Source of the DNA: Methanosarcina sp. MTP4
GTDB taxonomy: Archaea > Halobacteriota > Methanosarcinia > Methanosarcinales > Methanosarcinaceae
Assembly: GCF_000970045.1 (NCBI RefSeq)
Contig: NZ_CP009505.1
Coordinates: forward strand, 1,240,001-1,304,000
DNA: 64,000 bases
Reading direction: 5' to 3'
Shown here: positions 54,417-64,000 of the stretch, in pieces
Numbering within the stretch: position 1 is the stretch's first letter
Layout: every line of letters begins with the position of its first letter
The notes under the pieces: model-generated
Database searches by the model: none
The model's input: the letters and a program-made list of their open reading frames with translations, nothing else
Told to the model about the DNA's origin: nothing
Translations under genes and position numbers: made by a program

Positions 54417-57164
54417 TTATTCTTCTTCGATTTCTCCTGCCACGGGCAGTTTCATCTGTTTTTCATCATCACCGTTTTCGGTTTTTATTCTTGCCATTCC
54501 CACGACTTTGTCGCCGGATTTGAGGTTCATGATGCGGACGCCCTGGGTGTTCCTGCCCTGGACCGAGATATCGGTGGCAGGGATGCGGATTATGATTCCT
54601 TCGGCGCTGGTGATCATGAGTTCGTCGTCGTCGGCGACGGATTTGACGTTAGCTACGTAGCCATTCCTGAGGGTCGTGTTGATGGTGATTACACCTTTTC
54701 CGCCGCGGCGGTGGGCGGGGTACTGGGAGTACTCGGTTCGTTTGCCGTAGCCGTTTTCGGTGAGAGTGAGGAGTTTTGTGCTCTCATCGACCAGGTCCAT
54801 GCTGACCACCTTGTCATCGGAACCGTCAAGGGTCATGCCGCGGACTCCGCGGGCGGAGCGGCCCATGGAACGGACGTCGGCTTCGGAGAAGCGGATGGCT
54901 TTTCCTTTCTTGGAGACCATTACGATTTCCCGCTTGCCGTCGGTCAGGAGGACTTTTACGAGCTCGTCACCTTCCGCAAGGCCGACTGCAATGATGCCTC
55001 CTTTGCGGGGGTTTTTGAAGTCCGAGAGCGGGGTCTTCTTGATCGTGCCTGCCTGTGTGACCATCAGGAGGAAGCGGTCTTCCGAAAACTCCTTTACCGG
55101 GATCATGGCGTTTACCATTTCACCTTCCCGGAGTTCCAGGAGGTTTACTATGGCTTTGCCTTTGGACTGGCGGCTGCTTTCGGGGATCTCGTAGACCTTT
55201 CGCCAGTGGACCCTGCCCCTGTTCGTGAAGAAGAGGATGTAGTTGTGGGTTGAAGAGATGAAGAGGTTTTCAACGAAGTCCTCGTCCTTGGTCTCCATGC
55301 CGATTATGCCTCTACCTCCACGGCGCTGGCTGGAGTAGGTTTCCAGGGGAAGCCTCTTAATATAGCCGCTGTCAGTGATCGTGACAACCACGTCTTCTTC
55401 AGGGATCAGGTCTTCGTCCGTGACCTCTTCGGCAAACTGCATGATCTTTGTTCTGCGCTTGTCCCCGTACTTTTCCCTTATCTGGGTAAGCTCGTCCCGG
55501 ATGATCCCGTACTTGAGCTCGTCGCTTGCCAGGATCTCCCTGAGTTCGGCAATCAGCTTGATGAGGCTTTCCAGCTCGTCGAGGATTTTCTGGGTCTCAA
55601 GGCCCGTCAGGCGCTGCAAGCGCATGTCCAGGATGGCTTTTGCCTGGATTTCGTCAAGTTCAAAGTTTTCGACCAGCCCGCTTTTTGCCTCCTCGGCATT
55701 TTCCGAGGCGCGGATAAGGGCCACAACTGCGTCAATGTTATCTAGGGCGATCCGGAGGCCTCTCAGGATGTGAGCCCGGTCTTCGCTTTTCCGGAGGTCG
55801 TACAGGGTCCTTTTCTGGATGATTTCCATCCTGTGGGCCAGGTAGATTTCCAGGAGCTCTTTCAGGTTAAGTTCCTTCGGTTTCCCGTCCACCAGGGCCA
55901 GGTTGATGATCCCGAAGGAGGTCTCCATCTGGGTGTGCTTGTAGAGCTGGTTCAGGAGAACGTGGGGGTTTGTGCCCCTGGAAAGCTCGATCACGACCCT
56001 GATCCCGTCCCTGTCCGACTCGTCCCTAAGATCGGAAATCCCGCTGATGACCTTATCCCGGACAAGGTGGGCGATGTTCTCGATCATCCGGGCCTTGTTC
56101 ACCTGGTAGGGAAGCTCGGTTACGATAATCTGTTCCCTATCCTTCTTCATTTCCTGGATCTCGGCAACCGCCCGGATCTTAACAGGGCCTCTCCCTGTCA
56201 TGTATGCGGACCTGATCCCTGCAGTCCCCAGGATGTTTGCGGCTGTCGGGAAGTCGGGACCTTTGATGACGCTCATCAGTTCCTGGATTGTCGTTTCGGG
56301 CTCGTCGATAAGCATGAGGGTCCCGTCGATGACCTCCGTGAGGTTATGGGGCGCCATGTTCGTTGCCATCCCGACGGCTATTCCCGTGGACCCGTTAATC
56401 AGGAGGCTTGGAAGCTTTGCGGGCAGGACTTCAGGCTCTTCCAGGGACCCGTCGTAGTTGGGCCTGAAAGGCACGGTCTCCTTGTCGATGTCTGCCAGCA
56501 TCTCTTCCGTAATTTTGCCCATCCGGACTTCGGTGTACCGCATGGCGGCTGCCGAATCCCCATCAATGGACCCGAAGTTGCCCTGCCCATCGATCATGGG
56601 ATAGCGTAAAGAGAAGTCCTGGACCATACGCACGATACTGTCGTAGACGGCCGAGTCCCCGTGGGGGTGGTACTTACCAAGCACGTCTCCGACCACACGG
56701 GCGGACTTCTTGTAAGGCTTTTCATGAGTGATCCCGGACTCTTTCATGGAATAGAGGATCCTGCGGTGGACAGGTTTTAGCCCGTCCCGTGCATCGGGAA
56801 GCGCCCTTCCCACGATCACGCTCATGGCGTAGTTGATGTAGGACTTTTTCATCTCGTCGTCGATAAGGACCGGGACGATCCCCTGCCTACCTTCGGAATT
56901 TTCTTCAGGATCTCCTTCAGGATATCCCACCGTTTCTCCTTCAGGATCTTCTTCAGGATCTTCTTCAGGATCCACTGGTTCTCCCACTGGTTCTCCCACC
57001 GTTTCTCCTTCAGGTTCTCCCACTGGTTCTCCTACCGTTTCTCCTTCAGGTTCTTCTTCCGGCTCTCCTTCAGGTTCCTCTTTCGGCTCGTCCGGGATCA
57101 GGGTTGCCTGGAAAGAGTTTTTCTTTTCGGCTTCGGTCCTGTTTTCTTCGTCGTATTCTGCCAT
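54417..57164 (-). CDS. gyrA: DNA gyrase subunit A with acidic N-terminal extension
   Basis: A 915-residue type IIA topoisomerase subunit that cuts and rejoins DNA to introduce negative supercoils with ATP and GyrB. The core begins [20 protein letters not shown]; the active-site tyrosine is in [12 protein letters not shown]. The C-terminal wrapping domain has the GyrA-box-like QRRGGRGI and beta-pinwheel blades. Before the core are about 85 residues rich in Glu/Pro/Gly ([17 protein letters not shown]) encoded by imperfect repeats, which is not standard. The start is ATG 57164 with GGTGG 8 nt ahead, 13 bp after the gyrB stop; the frame is open further up, inside gyrB. Archaeal gyrases are of bacterial origin. 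Confidence 0.95.
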   Translation of the reverse strand: MAEYDEENRTEAEKKNSFQATLIPDEPKEEPEGEPEEEPEGETVGEPVGEPEGETVGEPVGEPVDPEEDPEEDPEGETVGYPEGDPEENSEGRQGIVPVLIDDEMKKSYINYAMSVIVGRALPDARDGLKPVHRRILYSMKESGITHEKPYKKSARVVGDVLGKYHPHGDSAVYDSIVRMVQDFSLRYPMIDGQGNFGSIDGDSAAAMRYTEVRMGKITEEMLADIDKETVPFRPNYDGSLEEPEVLPAKLPSLLINGSTGIAVGMATNMAPHNLTEVIDGTLMLIDEPETTIQELMSVIKGPDFPTAANILGTAGIRSAYMTGRGPVKIRAVAEIQEMKKDREQIIVTELPYQVNKARMIENIAHLVRDKVISGISDLRDESDRDGIRVVIELSRGTNPHVLLNQLYKHTQMETSFGIINLALVDGKPKELNLKELLEIYLAHRMEIIQKRTLYDLRKSEDRAHILRGLRIALDNIDAVVALIRASENAEEAKSGLVENFELDEIQAKAILDMRLQRLTGLETQKILDELESLIKLIAELREILASDELKYGIIRDELTQIREKYGDKRRTKIMQFAEEVTDEDLIPEEDVVVTITDSGYIKRLPLETYSSQRRGGRGIIGMETKDEDFVENLFISSTHNYILFFTNRGRVHWRKVYEIPESSRQSKGKAIVNLLELREGEMVNAMIPVKEFSEDRFLLMVTQAGTIKKTPLSDFKNPRKGGIIAVGLAEGDELVKVLLTDGKREIVMVSKKGKAIRFSEADVRSMGRSARGVRGMTLDGSDDKVVSMDLVDESTKLLTLTENGYGKRTEYSQYPAHRRGGKGVITINTTLRNGYVANVKSVADDDELMITSAEGIIIRIPATDISVQGRNTQGVRIMNLKSGDKVVGMARIKTENGDDEKQMKLPVAGEIEEE
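56925..57085. repeat. Imperfect repeats encoding the GyrA N-terminal extension
   Basis: Repeats of TTCTCCCACTGGTTCTCC and TCTCCTTCAGGATCTTC types on the top strand encode [15 protein letters not shown] units. The periods are multiples of three. Confidence 0.75.
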
Positions 57165-57177
57165 TTTTTCCACCACC

Positions 57178-59835
<2,658 letters not shown>

Positions 59836-60954
59836 TCAGGCCATCCCCATCTCATTGAGCCGGTTCGGGAGATAGGTCTCTGTCACGAAGTCCAGGCCCT
59901 TTCCGGCAAAGGCTTGCTGTTCGGCCTTCTTCCCGATCTTGAGCTGGAGTTCTATTTGCTCTTTCCAGTACTCGGACTCAAAACGGGGGTCGGAAAGTTC
60001 GCTTCTGAGAGCACTTATGTCCTGTTCGGTGAGCTTGTCAGTGGAAAGTTCGTATTCCACGATATCCGAGGGCTGGACTCCCAGGAACCTGGCTTTCGGG
60101 GTTGCCATGTATTCCGAGAGGTGGGCGCTTTTGATTGCCCCGTAGGCAACAGAGGCGAAAATCCTGTAAGACCAGGGGTCGCCGTCAGTAAAGACCGCTA
60201 CCGGGATGTCGAGTTCCTCGTTCATGCGCTTGATTATGCGGCGGGTGGAACGGGCGGGCTGGCCTTTGAGGTGCACGAGGATGGCGTTGTAAGCCTCGTC
60301 AAAGCCGTTTTCGATCAGCCTGGCGTACATACCACCGGTTTCGACAGCCATTATCATGCTGGCGTCGTGCTTTTTGAATTCGATGTTTTCCACGTTGAAG
60401 GGGATCTGGTACCCTCCTTCTCCCACGTCCTTCTGGCAGTGGATGGTCCTCTCCCCGCGTTTTGTTTGCTCGGTAAGCTCTATCGGGCCGAACATGGTTG
60501 CCCCGTCTTCTTCGGGGCGCATATGGAAAAATTCCCTCTGGAGGGTTGTCAGGAGTTCCAGGTCTTCGATCAGGCGGTCGCTTTCGGCCTGTTCCTTGAA
60601 CTTGGCGGCATCCCAGCCTTCCGAGATATAGTACAGTTCTCGAAGGGTTGAACCGCGGTTCTGGGTAAGGTGCTCGTTTATTATGAAGTCCGTGGCATAG
60701 GTGGTTTTCAGGAGCTGGAATGCCCCTTTCACGGTCTTTGCGCTCCTTTCGCTTTCCCGGCCCCCGTAGACCCAGACATCGCTCCGGTCGCAGTACTCGA
60801 TGTTCGCCTTGGTACGGCTCGGGAGGCTGACACTCGGGACAGTCTCGTTTTCGAACTGGGTGTAAATTCTTTCCACAATTTCCAGCAGCTTTGTCCTGGC
60901 GAGGGCGTCGCTTGCAGCTCTTTTATTATCCCTGCTCTGTCCTTTTTTGCTCAT
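59836..60954 (-). CDS. top6A: DNA topoisomerase VI subunit A
   Basis: A 372-residue Spo11-family subunit that makes the double-strand break in type IIB topoisomerase. The 5Y-CAP domain has the catalytic tyrosine in [14 protein letters not shown]. The Toprim domain has [14 protein letters not shown] and the acidic pair in [13 protein letters not shown]. It starts 1 nt after the top6B stop (TGA-G-ATG), so the two are translated together. Normal archaeal length. Confidence 0.96.
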   Translation of the reverse strand: MSKKGQSRDNKRAASDALARTKLLEIVERIYTQFENETVPSVSLPSRTKANIEYCDRSDVWVYGGRESERSAKTVKGAFQLLKTTYATDFIINEHLTQNRGSTLRELYYISEGWDAAKFKEQAESDRLIEDLELLTTLQREFFHMRPEEDGATMFGPIELTEQTKRGERTIHCQKDVGEGGYQIPFNVENIEFKKHDASMIMAVETGGMYARLIENGFDEAYNAILVHLKGQPARSTRRIIKRMNEELDIPVAVFTDGDPWSYRIFASVAYGAIKSAHLSEYMATPKARFLGVQPSDIVEYELSTDKLTEQDISALRSELSDPRFESEYWKEQIELQLKIGKKAEQQAFAGKGLDFVTETYLPNRLNEMGMA

Positions 60955-60955
60955 C

Positions 60956-62821
60956 TCATACCCCCTTCACGGCTTTTGCCCCGGTTACCAGTTCTTCTTC
61001 AATCCCTTCCACAATCAGGGGTGAGAGTTTCCCTAGTTCCTCATCAGTTATGGAGTCCATCCGGTAGGTAAGGGCTCTGGAAGACCCGGCTGCTGCTGAC
61101 AGGTCCCAGATATAATCGTAATCGTTCCCCATGGTGACCACTTTTGGTTCGGGCTTTGCCTCGCTGATTTTGCAGGGGAGCATGTCATGGACCCTGAGGG
61201 AATGCGCCGACCCGCCGAAGTTCTTCACCTTTATTGCAACCTCGGCTGTCCCGTTTCCGTTTTTCTTCACGTTCCGGCTTACGAGTACGTTTCCCATGAT
61301 CTTTGCGACTACGGGGTTGATGTCCGGGATTTCCCTTTCCAGGATGCTTGCAACCTTTACGGCCATTTTCGGGAGTACCCTGGTGATGATAATTTCCTTT
61401 TCCCGGCGTTTCTTGAGGTTGCTCTGCTTGCTAAGGTAGTGTTTCAGTTTCCGTGCAACCTCTTTTATGGCAAGTTCAACTTCGTCCCTGATTACCGGGA
61501 TCTCGGCAATTGCGTCCTTTGACTCCGAGGTGAAGGGCACGTTCGTGGAAGCTACATGGATCAGGAGGAGCATGGGGCCCGAAGGAATCCCGCCTCCAGG
61601 CTGGTTCAGCCCATACTGCTTCCACTTGATGTTTTCCACGGCATGGGTGGTCACGCAGGCGCCCTGCTGGTAAAGCAGAGGCACCCGGTTTGCAAAACGC
61701 ATTATTCCTGCTTTTTCGTCCTTTAACAGTTTCCCTCCGTACGCAAGCCCCACTTCAACCACAAAGGGGCTTCCGGAATACACAGCCGGCTTTCGAGTGG
61801 TCGTTGCGATAAAGTCCACGTTGACCTCTTTTTCAAGCCCCCTGTAGATCAGGTCTTCTCCTATGGGAGAGAGGCAGTCGGTAGGAGGGGCCATGATCTT
61901 TACTTTATGGAAAGCCTCTATGAGCTTTCTTGCCTCGTGACGGGTGAGGGCATGAGGGTCAAGTTCGGTGTCCAGGCCTGCCGCCTTGCAGATTTCCTCG
62001 GCGGTGAGCAGCCCTATCTTGGAAAAGGAGTAACGTAGGAAAGGTGCAAGTTTCTGCCGCTCGGTGTAGTGGAGCATCTTCATAAGGGTTCCGAGCTCGA
62101 TGCCTTCGGGGTGGGGCAGGATCTCTTCTGCCGGCTCAGGCATTTTGTCCGTGGCTCTCTCGAAGACTTCTTCATTCCCGTCCGGTTCGATCAGGGTGAT
62201 CCGGGCATGGGGGTTTACAATGGCCGTTGCCTTCAGGTACTCATAAATGGACTGCCGTCTTCCTTTCACATAGGACGCTTTCATTTCCAGCTCTATCTGG
62301 GTCCCATGGGGGCGGAACCAGTCCGTAACCTCGTCTTTCAGGATATCGGGCTCGTTCGTGCTGGTATTGATCATGAGTTCGTAGTAATGGGCAGGGGCGT
62401 CTGAATTGATCTTCGAGAGGATCTTCGTGTGCCTGCCCGCGGTCATCTGGGAATAGAGTACCGCTGCGGAAATTCCTATCCCCTGCTGCCCCCTGCTCTG
62501 CTTCAGGGCATGGAACCTGGAGCCGTAGAGGAGTTTGGCAAAGACCTTCGGGATCTGTTCCTTGATGATCCCGGGCCCATTGTCTTCGATGATGACAGTC
62601 ACGTAGTCCTGTCCTATCCTTTCGATCTGGATAAGGAGGTCCGGGAGAATTCCTGCTTCCTCACAGGCGTCCAGGGAGTTGTCCACGGCTTCCTTCACCG
62701 TTGTGATAAGGCTTCGCGGGGCAGAGTCAAAGCCCAGGATGTGCCTGTTCTTCTCAAAAAATTCTGCGACACTTATCGATTTTTGTTTTTTGGCTAGTTC
62801 TTCTGCAATGGGGGCTTCCAT
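60956..62821 (-). CDS. top6B: DNA topoisomerase VI subunit B
   Basis: A 621-residue GHKL ATPase subunit. Motifs are [15 protein letters not shown] (N-box), EDNGPGI (G1) and [18 protein letters not shown] (G2). The H2TH middle part and the transducer (with [20 protein letters not shown] near residue 470) follow, and an Ig-like C-terminal region begins near 515. It relaxes and decatenates DNA together with top6A, with which it is translationally coupled. Confidence 0.96.
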   Translation of the reverse strand: MEAPIAEELAKKQKSISVAEFFEKNRHILGFDSAPRSLITTVKEAVDNSLDACEEAGILPDLLIQIERIGQDYVTVIIEDNGPGIIKEQIPKVFAKLLYGSRFHALKQSRGQQGIGISAAVLYSQMTAGRHTKILSKINSDAPAHYYELMINTSTNEPDILKDEVTDWFRPHGTQIELEMKASYVKGRRQSIYEYLKATAIVNPHARITLIEPDGNEEVFERATDKMPEPAEEILPHPEGIELGTLMKMLHYTERQKLAPFLRYSFSKIGLLTAEEICKAAGLDTELDPHALTRHEARKLIEAFHKVKIMAPPTDCLSPIGEDLIYRGLEKEVNVDFIATTTRKPAVYSGSPFVVEVGLAYGGKLLKDEKAGIMRFANRVPLLYQQGACVTTHAVENIKWKQYGLNQPGGGIPSGPMLLLIHVASTNVPFTSESKDAIAEIPVIRDEVELAIKEVARKLKHYLSKQSNLKKRREKEIIITRVLPKMAVKVASILEREIPDINPVVAKIMGNVLVSRNVKKNGNGTAEVAIKVKNFGGSAHSLRVHDMLPCKISEAKPEPKVVTMGNDYDYIWDLSAAAGSSRALTYRMDSITDEELGKLSPLIVEGIEEELVTGAKAVKGV

Positions 62822-62889
62822 AGAATTTTCCCTCTGGGCTGAAAAATCAATCTGATGTTTAATTAAGTCAAGTACCCTAATTATTTCAC

Positions 62890-63023
62890 CAATCTCAAGT
62901 TAAAATTTAACCACAGAAAGCACTGATAACACGGAATAAAGGAAATTGGGGCACAATCCTTCCGTGCTTTCCGTGTCTTCCGTGGTTATAAAGTAAGTGT
63001 AAATATTTACGTTCGGGACTATA
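62890..63023. repeat. Dispersed palindromic element (ACCACGGAA family), copy 3
   Basis: TTTAACCACAGAAAGCACTG through GGCACAATCCTTCCGTGC to TCCGTGTCTTCCGTGGTTAT, then ATATTTACGTTCGGGACTAT. It is in the same orientation as the copy at 23385, with matching flanks on both sides. Confidence 0.88.
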
Positions 63024-63039
63024 ATCTGGTTTTTTGATC

Positions 63040-63137
63040 AATAAGATTTGGGTGAATAAGATTTGTTGAATAAGATTTGTTGAATAAGATTTGTTGAATA
63101 AGATTTGTTGAATAAGATTTGTTGAATAAGATTTGGG
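63040..63137. repeat. 14-bp tandem repeat, about seven copies
   Basis: The unit GAATAAGATTTGTT starts at 63054, 63068, 63082, 63096, 63110 and 63124, with a diverged copy at 63040. It directly follows the palindromic element in the spacer between top6B and the RAM-domain gene. Confidence 0.9.
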
Positions 63138-63316
63138 TGAATATTTTTTTAAGCTGGTAATGTATGCTCTTCTATTAAATATCCTGATGCATTGTCTATC
63201 ATAATAAATGTCCAAGGTAATAAAAATAAGTTCATGGTAAAAAAGGTATCGGGTTTTTTGTGTCCGGTATTTCCGGATCTTCGGATCTGATGCCCTGATA
63301 ACAAGTCCGAGATTTT

Positions 63317-63547
63317 TCAGAGTTCGGCTCCGACAATTGTCTGGGTTGCGGTCACCGTATCGCTTTCCCGGATCTTGTCCACTACGGTATTTAGAGTTGT
63401 CAGGTCCCTTACTTCTATGATAACGACGAAGTCATATTCTCCGAAGACGTGGTAGACGTCTTTGATCCCTTCTATGCTCCTCAGTTCTTCATATGCCGCC
63501 TTTTCGTGTCCTGGCAGCACATTTGTCATTGTAACTCCTATAACCAT
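63317..63547 (-). CDS. Stand-alone AsnC/Lrp ligand-binding (RAM) domain protein
   Basis: A 76-residue protein matching only the effector-binding RAM domain of Lrp/AsnC regulators: MVIGVTMTNVLPGHEKAAYE, then GIKDVYHVFGEYDFVVIIEV and TVTATQTIVGAEL. There is no DNA-binding helix-turn-helix. Such single-domain proteins bind amino acids or pair with full regulators. The ATG at 63547 gives a complete first strand; a GGAG before the internal Met at 63529 would suggest a shorter start, and 63556 is also in frame. Confidence 0.85.
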   Translation of the reverse strand: MVIGVTMTNVLPGHEKAAYEELRSIEGIKDVYHVFGEYDFVVIIEVRDLTTLNTVVDKIRESDTVTATQTIVGAEL

Positions 63548-63556
63548 ATGTCTCAA

Positions 63557-63759
63557 TACGTAGGTAACGGCTACAAGTTATTTATTTTTTGTTAAGGATT
63601 TTTGAAGGTGAGTTGACTGCCGTCGGAAGGTTTTTGACTCCGGCTTCCGGGGAATTCCCGATTATTTTGATTATTTTGATTACTTTGATTCCCCGATTTT
63701 TTCGGGGCTTTGATTAGTTCGGGTCCCCGATTTATTGGTTACTTTGAATCACCGATTGC
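63557..63759. promoter_or_regulatory. Divergent spacer with hairpin
   Basis: It holds ATTTTGATT direct repeats near 63660-63690 and a hairpin CCCCGA-N5-TCGGGG at 63691-63707, upstream of the TATA box of the following gene. No gene is present. Confidence 0.35.
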
Positions 63760-63766
63760 TTAAATA
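63760..63766 (+). promoter_or_regulatory. TATA box of the MgtE-like gene
   Basis: TTAAATA centred about 28 nt before the ATG at 63791, and no Shine-Dalgarno sequence, which points to a leaderless mRNA. Confidence 0.5.
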
Positions 63767-63790
63767 GTATCAATGAATTAATACAGGCAC

Positions 63791-64000
63791 ATGTCCCACG
63801 AGTCGCACAGGGTGGAGGACACCTTCGAGTCCCAGTTTATAGAAAAATACCTGAGCGAGTACGCCAGTATTTCCTCCATTGTAAGGGAGGCGCTGCCTTT
63901 TGAACTTGTTGCGACTGTAGGGGGCGTTATTGCAGGTGTCATTTTTTCCGGTATGACCGACGAACTCGAGATGATCCCTGGTCTGATTGTGATCTATCCC
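63791..64000 (+). CDS. MgtE-type divalent cation transporter, 5' part
   Basis: The first 70 codons of a gene cut by the window end. The product starts MSHESHRVEDTFESQFIEKY, with a membrane segment LPFELVATVGGVIAGVIFSG and then TDELEMIPGLIVIYP. This matches the start of the MgtE/SLC41 integral membrane domain, where the first helix is followed by a conserved PGLLVLxPxxxxxRG stretch, in the form without an N-terminal cytoplasmic CBS module. It would transport Mg2+ or a related ion. The frame is open to the last base. Confidence 0.75.
   Translation, partial: MSHESHRVEDTFESQFIEKYLSEYASISSIVREALPFELVATVGGVIAGVIFSGMTDELEMIPGLIVIYP

Overview
The window is a chromosomal segment of a methanogenic archaeon, almost certainly a Methanosarcina. 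The signs are archaeal ribosomal proteins (L7Ae, S28e, L24e, S6e) and aIF5B, topoisomerase VI beside a bacterial-type DNA gyrase, PKD-domain and beta-propeller surface proteins, a PGF-CTERM sorting tail, long gene-poor spacers, abundant short repeats and moderate GC. The species cannot be fixed from the sequence alone. No rRNA, tRNA, CRISPR array or intact insertion sequence was recognised.

Layout. 0.1-8.5 kb: a cohesin/PKD surface protein, a small membrane-anchored protein, a truncated DUF2278/lamin-tail gene, an NSS-family sodium symporter with a 33-residue small subunit, and a membrane-anchored beta-propeller protein. 9.1-11.2 kb: a dicarboxylate/amino-acid symporter and a TatD-associated-type radical SAM protein. 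11.8-15.6 kb: the conserved translation operon rpl7ae-rps28e-rpl24e-ndk-infB-rps6e. 15.8-22.7 kb: an SLC13/RCK_C permease, secreted proteins (one with a PGF-CTERM tail) and a PNPOx-like flavoprotein. 23.6-25.3 kb: pdxT and pdxS (PLP synthase). 25.9-29.8 kb: a Met/Gly-rich secreted protein, a PAP2 phosphatase and a small membrane protein. 29.9-34.5 kb: a SNF2 helicase followed by a SWIM zinc-finger protein. 34.8-40.3 kb: a dienelactone-hydrolase-like lipoprotein, two tandem YdjM-family paralogues and an AlbA_2/Schlafen-type regulator.

40.3-54.1 kb is the accessory part. It holds a repeat family present as single copies and as a five-copy array, a degraded third YdjM copy, a chagasin-type protease inhibitor, an AAA/DUF4143 ATPase, a HEAT-repeat lipoprotein, a pentapeptide-repeat protein fused to a two-helix ion channel, and an AT-rich two-gene unit. 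That unit encodes a 1149-residue protein of about twenty near-identical 36-residue HEAT-like repeats and a 665-residue protein ending in a PD-(D/E)XK nuclease-like domain. It is the best candidate for an undescribed system, possibly defence; that function is inferred from architecture and context only.

54.4-62.8 kb holds gyrB-gyrA and top6B-top6A, so type IIA and type IIB topoisomerases lie together in one orientation. The window ends with a stand-alone AsnC/RAM-domain protein and the start of an MgtE-type cation transporter.
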